A stretch of DNA of 64,000 nt from DATKWD01 sp963704815 (GTDB lineage Bacteria; Actinomycetota; Acidimicrobiia; Acidimicrobiales; Salinilacustritrichaceae), in the NCBI GenBank assembly GCA_963704815.1, contig CAVPHU010000002.1, positions 62,001-126,000 of the forward strand. The letters are read 5' to 3'. The notes under the pieces were generated by a model. That model was not told the DNA's origin, ran no database searches, and saw only the letters and a program-made list of their open reading frames with translations. Below are positions 62,761 through 64,000 of the stretch, piece by piece (position 1 is the stretch's first letter; each line of letters begins with the position of its first letter). The position numbers and the translations under genes were made by a program.

Positions 62761-64000
62761 TTAGGGCTGGTCAGCTCGGTCCAGACCGAGGTGGTGGGCG
62801 AAGAAAGCCAACCGATCCGATGCGAGGCCGATCGTGCGGCTGATCGAGCGGGCACCGTGACCCACGTCGGACTCGCGCCGGAGGATGATCGGTGCCTCGT
62901 CGAAGCCGGCTGAGGTCGCCCACTGCATCGCTGCGCAGAGCTTGCGGCCGTGCATCGGGTCGACGCGGGTGTCGGAGTCGAAGAGCGTGAACATCGTCGC
63001 CGGATAGGCGGTCCCCTCGATGACCCGGTGGTACGGCGAGTAGGAGTGGAGCCACTCGAACTCGGTCGGGTCGTCGGCCCGGCCGTATTCGTCGTTCCAC
63101 GTCTCGCCGAGGCCGAACCGCTCGTAGCGGATCATGTCGAGCAGCGGCGCGCTGCACACGACCGCCGCGTACCGAGAAGGGTCTCGGGTGACGGCCGCCC
63201 CGACCAGGAGCCCACCGTTCGACCCGCCCGAGATGCCGAGTTGCCCTCGGGTCGTGACGCCTTCGACGACCAGCCAGTCGGCACACGCCTCGAAGTCCTC
63301 GAACACATGGTGCTTGTGCTCGCGCATGCCATCGCGGTGCCAGGCCTCGCCGTACTCGCTGCCGCCCCGCAGGTTGGCGATCGCGTAGGTCCCGCCGGCC
63401 TCGACCCACGCGACGATGGCCGAGGAGTACTCGGGCTCGAGGGCCACGTTGAAGCCGCCGTAGCCGTAGAGGATCGTCGGACCGGCTCGGGTGGCCCCGG
63501 CCGGTCGGAGCACCGACATCGGCACCCGGGTGCCGTCGAGCGACGTCACGAACACCTGCTCGGTGGCGATCCCGTCGACCTCGGCGAAGCCCGGTGTCGT
63601 GGCCCAGGTCGTCGTCGCGCCGGTCGTCGCGTCGAGGCGGAGGATGACGCCGGGCTGCGTGAAGTCGGTGTAGCGCACGAACGCGTCGGTGCCGGTGCGG
63701 GGGGCGGCGACCGATGCCGTTCCGGTCCCGGGGAGATCGACCGAGTGACGGAGCGCTCCATCGCGCTCGTGGACGGTGACAGCTGCTGCGACGTCCCGCT
63801 TCCAGACCACGATGATGGCATCGTCGACCAGTGAAGCGTCGTCGAGCACGGCCGTCTGGTCGTGGGGAATCACGTCCACCCAGTCGGTGGGTGAGCCGAG
63901 GTCGGCGACCGCGAAGCGCCCGTTCGCAGCATCCCGATCCGTCTGGATCCAGAGGCGGTCGTCGCGCACCCAGGCATGGGTGCGTGCGTCGACACCGACC
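62761..64000 (-). CDS. prolyl oligopeptidase family serine peptidase, partial
   Basis: C-terminal 412 residues or so; the 5' end lies beyond the window. The end of the beta-propeller (through about residue 160 of the visible part) leads to the hydrolase domain with LYGYGGFNVALEP, the nucleophile motif GISGGSNGGLLVGA (Ser), DSDTRVDPMHG (Asp) and ESDVGHGARS (His), so the triad is complete. It cleaves proline-containing peptides, probably in the cytoplasm. The gene ends 36 bases upstream of the SGNH lipoprotein gene. Confidence 0.9.
   Translation of the reverse strand, partial: VGVDARTHAWVRDDRLWIQTDRDAANGRFAVADLGSPTDWVDVIPHDQTAVLDDASLVDDAIIVVWKRDVAAAVTVHERDGALRHSVDLPGTGTASVAAPRTGTDAFVRYTDFTQPGVILRLDATTGATTTWATTPGFAEVDGIATEQVFVTSLDGTRVPMSVLRPAGATRAGPTILYGYGGFNVALEPEYSSAIVAWVEAGGTYAIANLRGGSEYGEAWHRDGMREHKHHVFEDFEACADWLVVEGVTTRGQLGISGGSNGGLLVGAAVTRDPSRYAAVVCSAPLLDMIRYERFGLGETWNDEYGRADDPTEFEWLHSYSPYHRVIEGTAYPATMFTLFDSDTRVDPMHGRKLCAAMQWATSAGFDEAPIILRRESDVGHGARSISRTIGLASDRLAFFAHHLGLDRADQP

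Overview
The window is high-GC (roughly 68-70 percent by eye) bacterial chromosome, densely coding on both strands. Actinobacterial traits include an F420-type (Ddn-like) nitroreductase-family protein, an LLM-class flavin oxidoreductase, EspC/WXG-type secretion substrates, a SoxR with the actinobacterial operator layout, an ino1-type inositol-phosphate synthase, frequent GTG starts and abundant leaderless promoters. Together with many acyl-CoA dehydrogenases and other CoA enzymes, this suggests a member of the Acidimicrobiia (an Ilumatobacter-like, possibly marine lineage). The lineage is inference. No rRNA, tRNA, CRISPR array or insertion sequence was seen.

Layout. 1-6.5 kb: an M50B-like membrane protease (cut by the window edge), a class III CoA-transferase, an F420 protein, an HSL-type hydrolase, a two-copy palindromic repeat, an acyl-CoA dehydrogenase and a DUF2461 protein. 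6.5-13.6 kb: a large cyclase/AAA signalling protein faces a three-gene set with overlapping stop and start codons (acetoacetyl-CoA synthetase, TIGR03084-type protein, enoyl-CoA hydratase). 13.6-17.2 kb: a selenoprotein of the glycine/betaine/D-proline reductase B family, read through an in-frame UGA; then SoxR and a divergent SoxR-type promoter driving an uncharacterised gene plus a metallo-beta-lactamase-fold gene. 17.2-26.8 kb: a frameshifted arylsulfatase, hydrolases, Tpx, a GNAT protein, an N-truncated TetR-like protein, an amidohydrolase, IF-1 and a MaoC hydratase. 26.8-27.4 kb: a gene-poor stretch with DnaA-box-like sites and a promoter-like sequence. 27.4-34.6 kb: a lipoprotein, HrpA, an ABC exporter and a LysR regulator divergent from ino1. 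34.6-46.9 kb: ino1, DUF2254, a kinase-like protein, a zinc ribbon, a lipid kinase, Nudix, a penicillin-acylase lipoprotein, an SDR, an acyl-CoA dehydrogenase and a D-aminoacylase-type hydrolase. 47-64 kb: a divergent pair of frameshifted genes (phosphotransferase and fatty-acyl-CoA ligase), further acyl-CoA dehydrogenases, TetR, an SDR, an ATP-dependent DNA ligase, an ESX-type substrate pair, LLM and MBL enzymes, a DsbA-like protein, an AMP-ligase with a perfect inverted repeat inside its coding sequence, an SGNH lipoprotein and a prolyl oligopeptidase cut by the window edge.

How the genes fit together. The recurring theme is activation and oxidation of organic acids as CoA esters: two acyl-CoA ligases, acetoacetyl-CoA synthetase, a CoA-transferase, four acyl-CoA dehydrogenases, an enoyl-CoA hydratase, MaoC and two SDRs, with many secreted or cytoplasmic hydrolases feeding it. 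Redox and stress functions (SoxR and its target, Tpx, the selenoprotein, DsbA-like) form a second theme.

Four genes are broken by single-base frame changes with both halves otherwise conserved, which looks more like uncorrected indels than decay. The UGA in the selenoprotein gene is different: both halves lie in one frame and the codon occupies the U-x-x-C position of a known Sec family.
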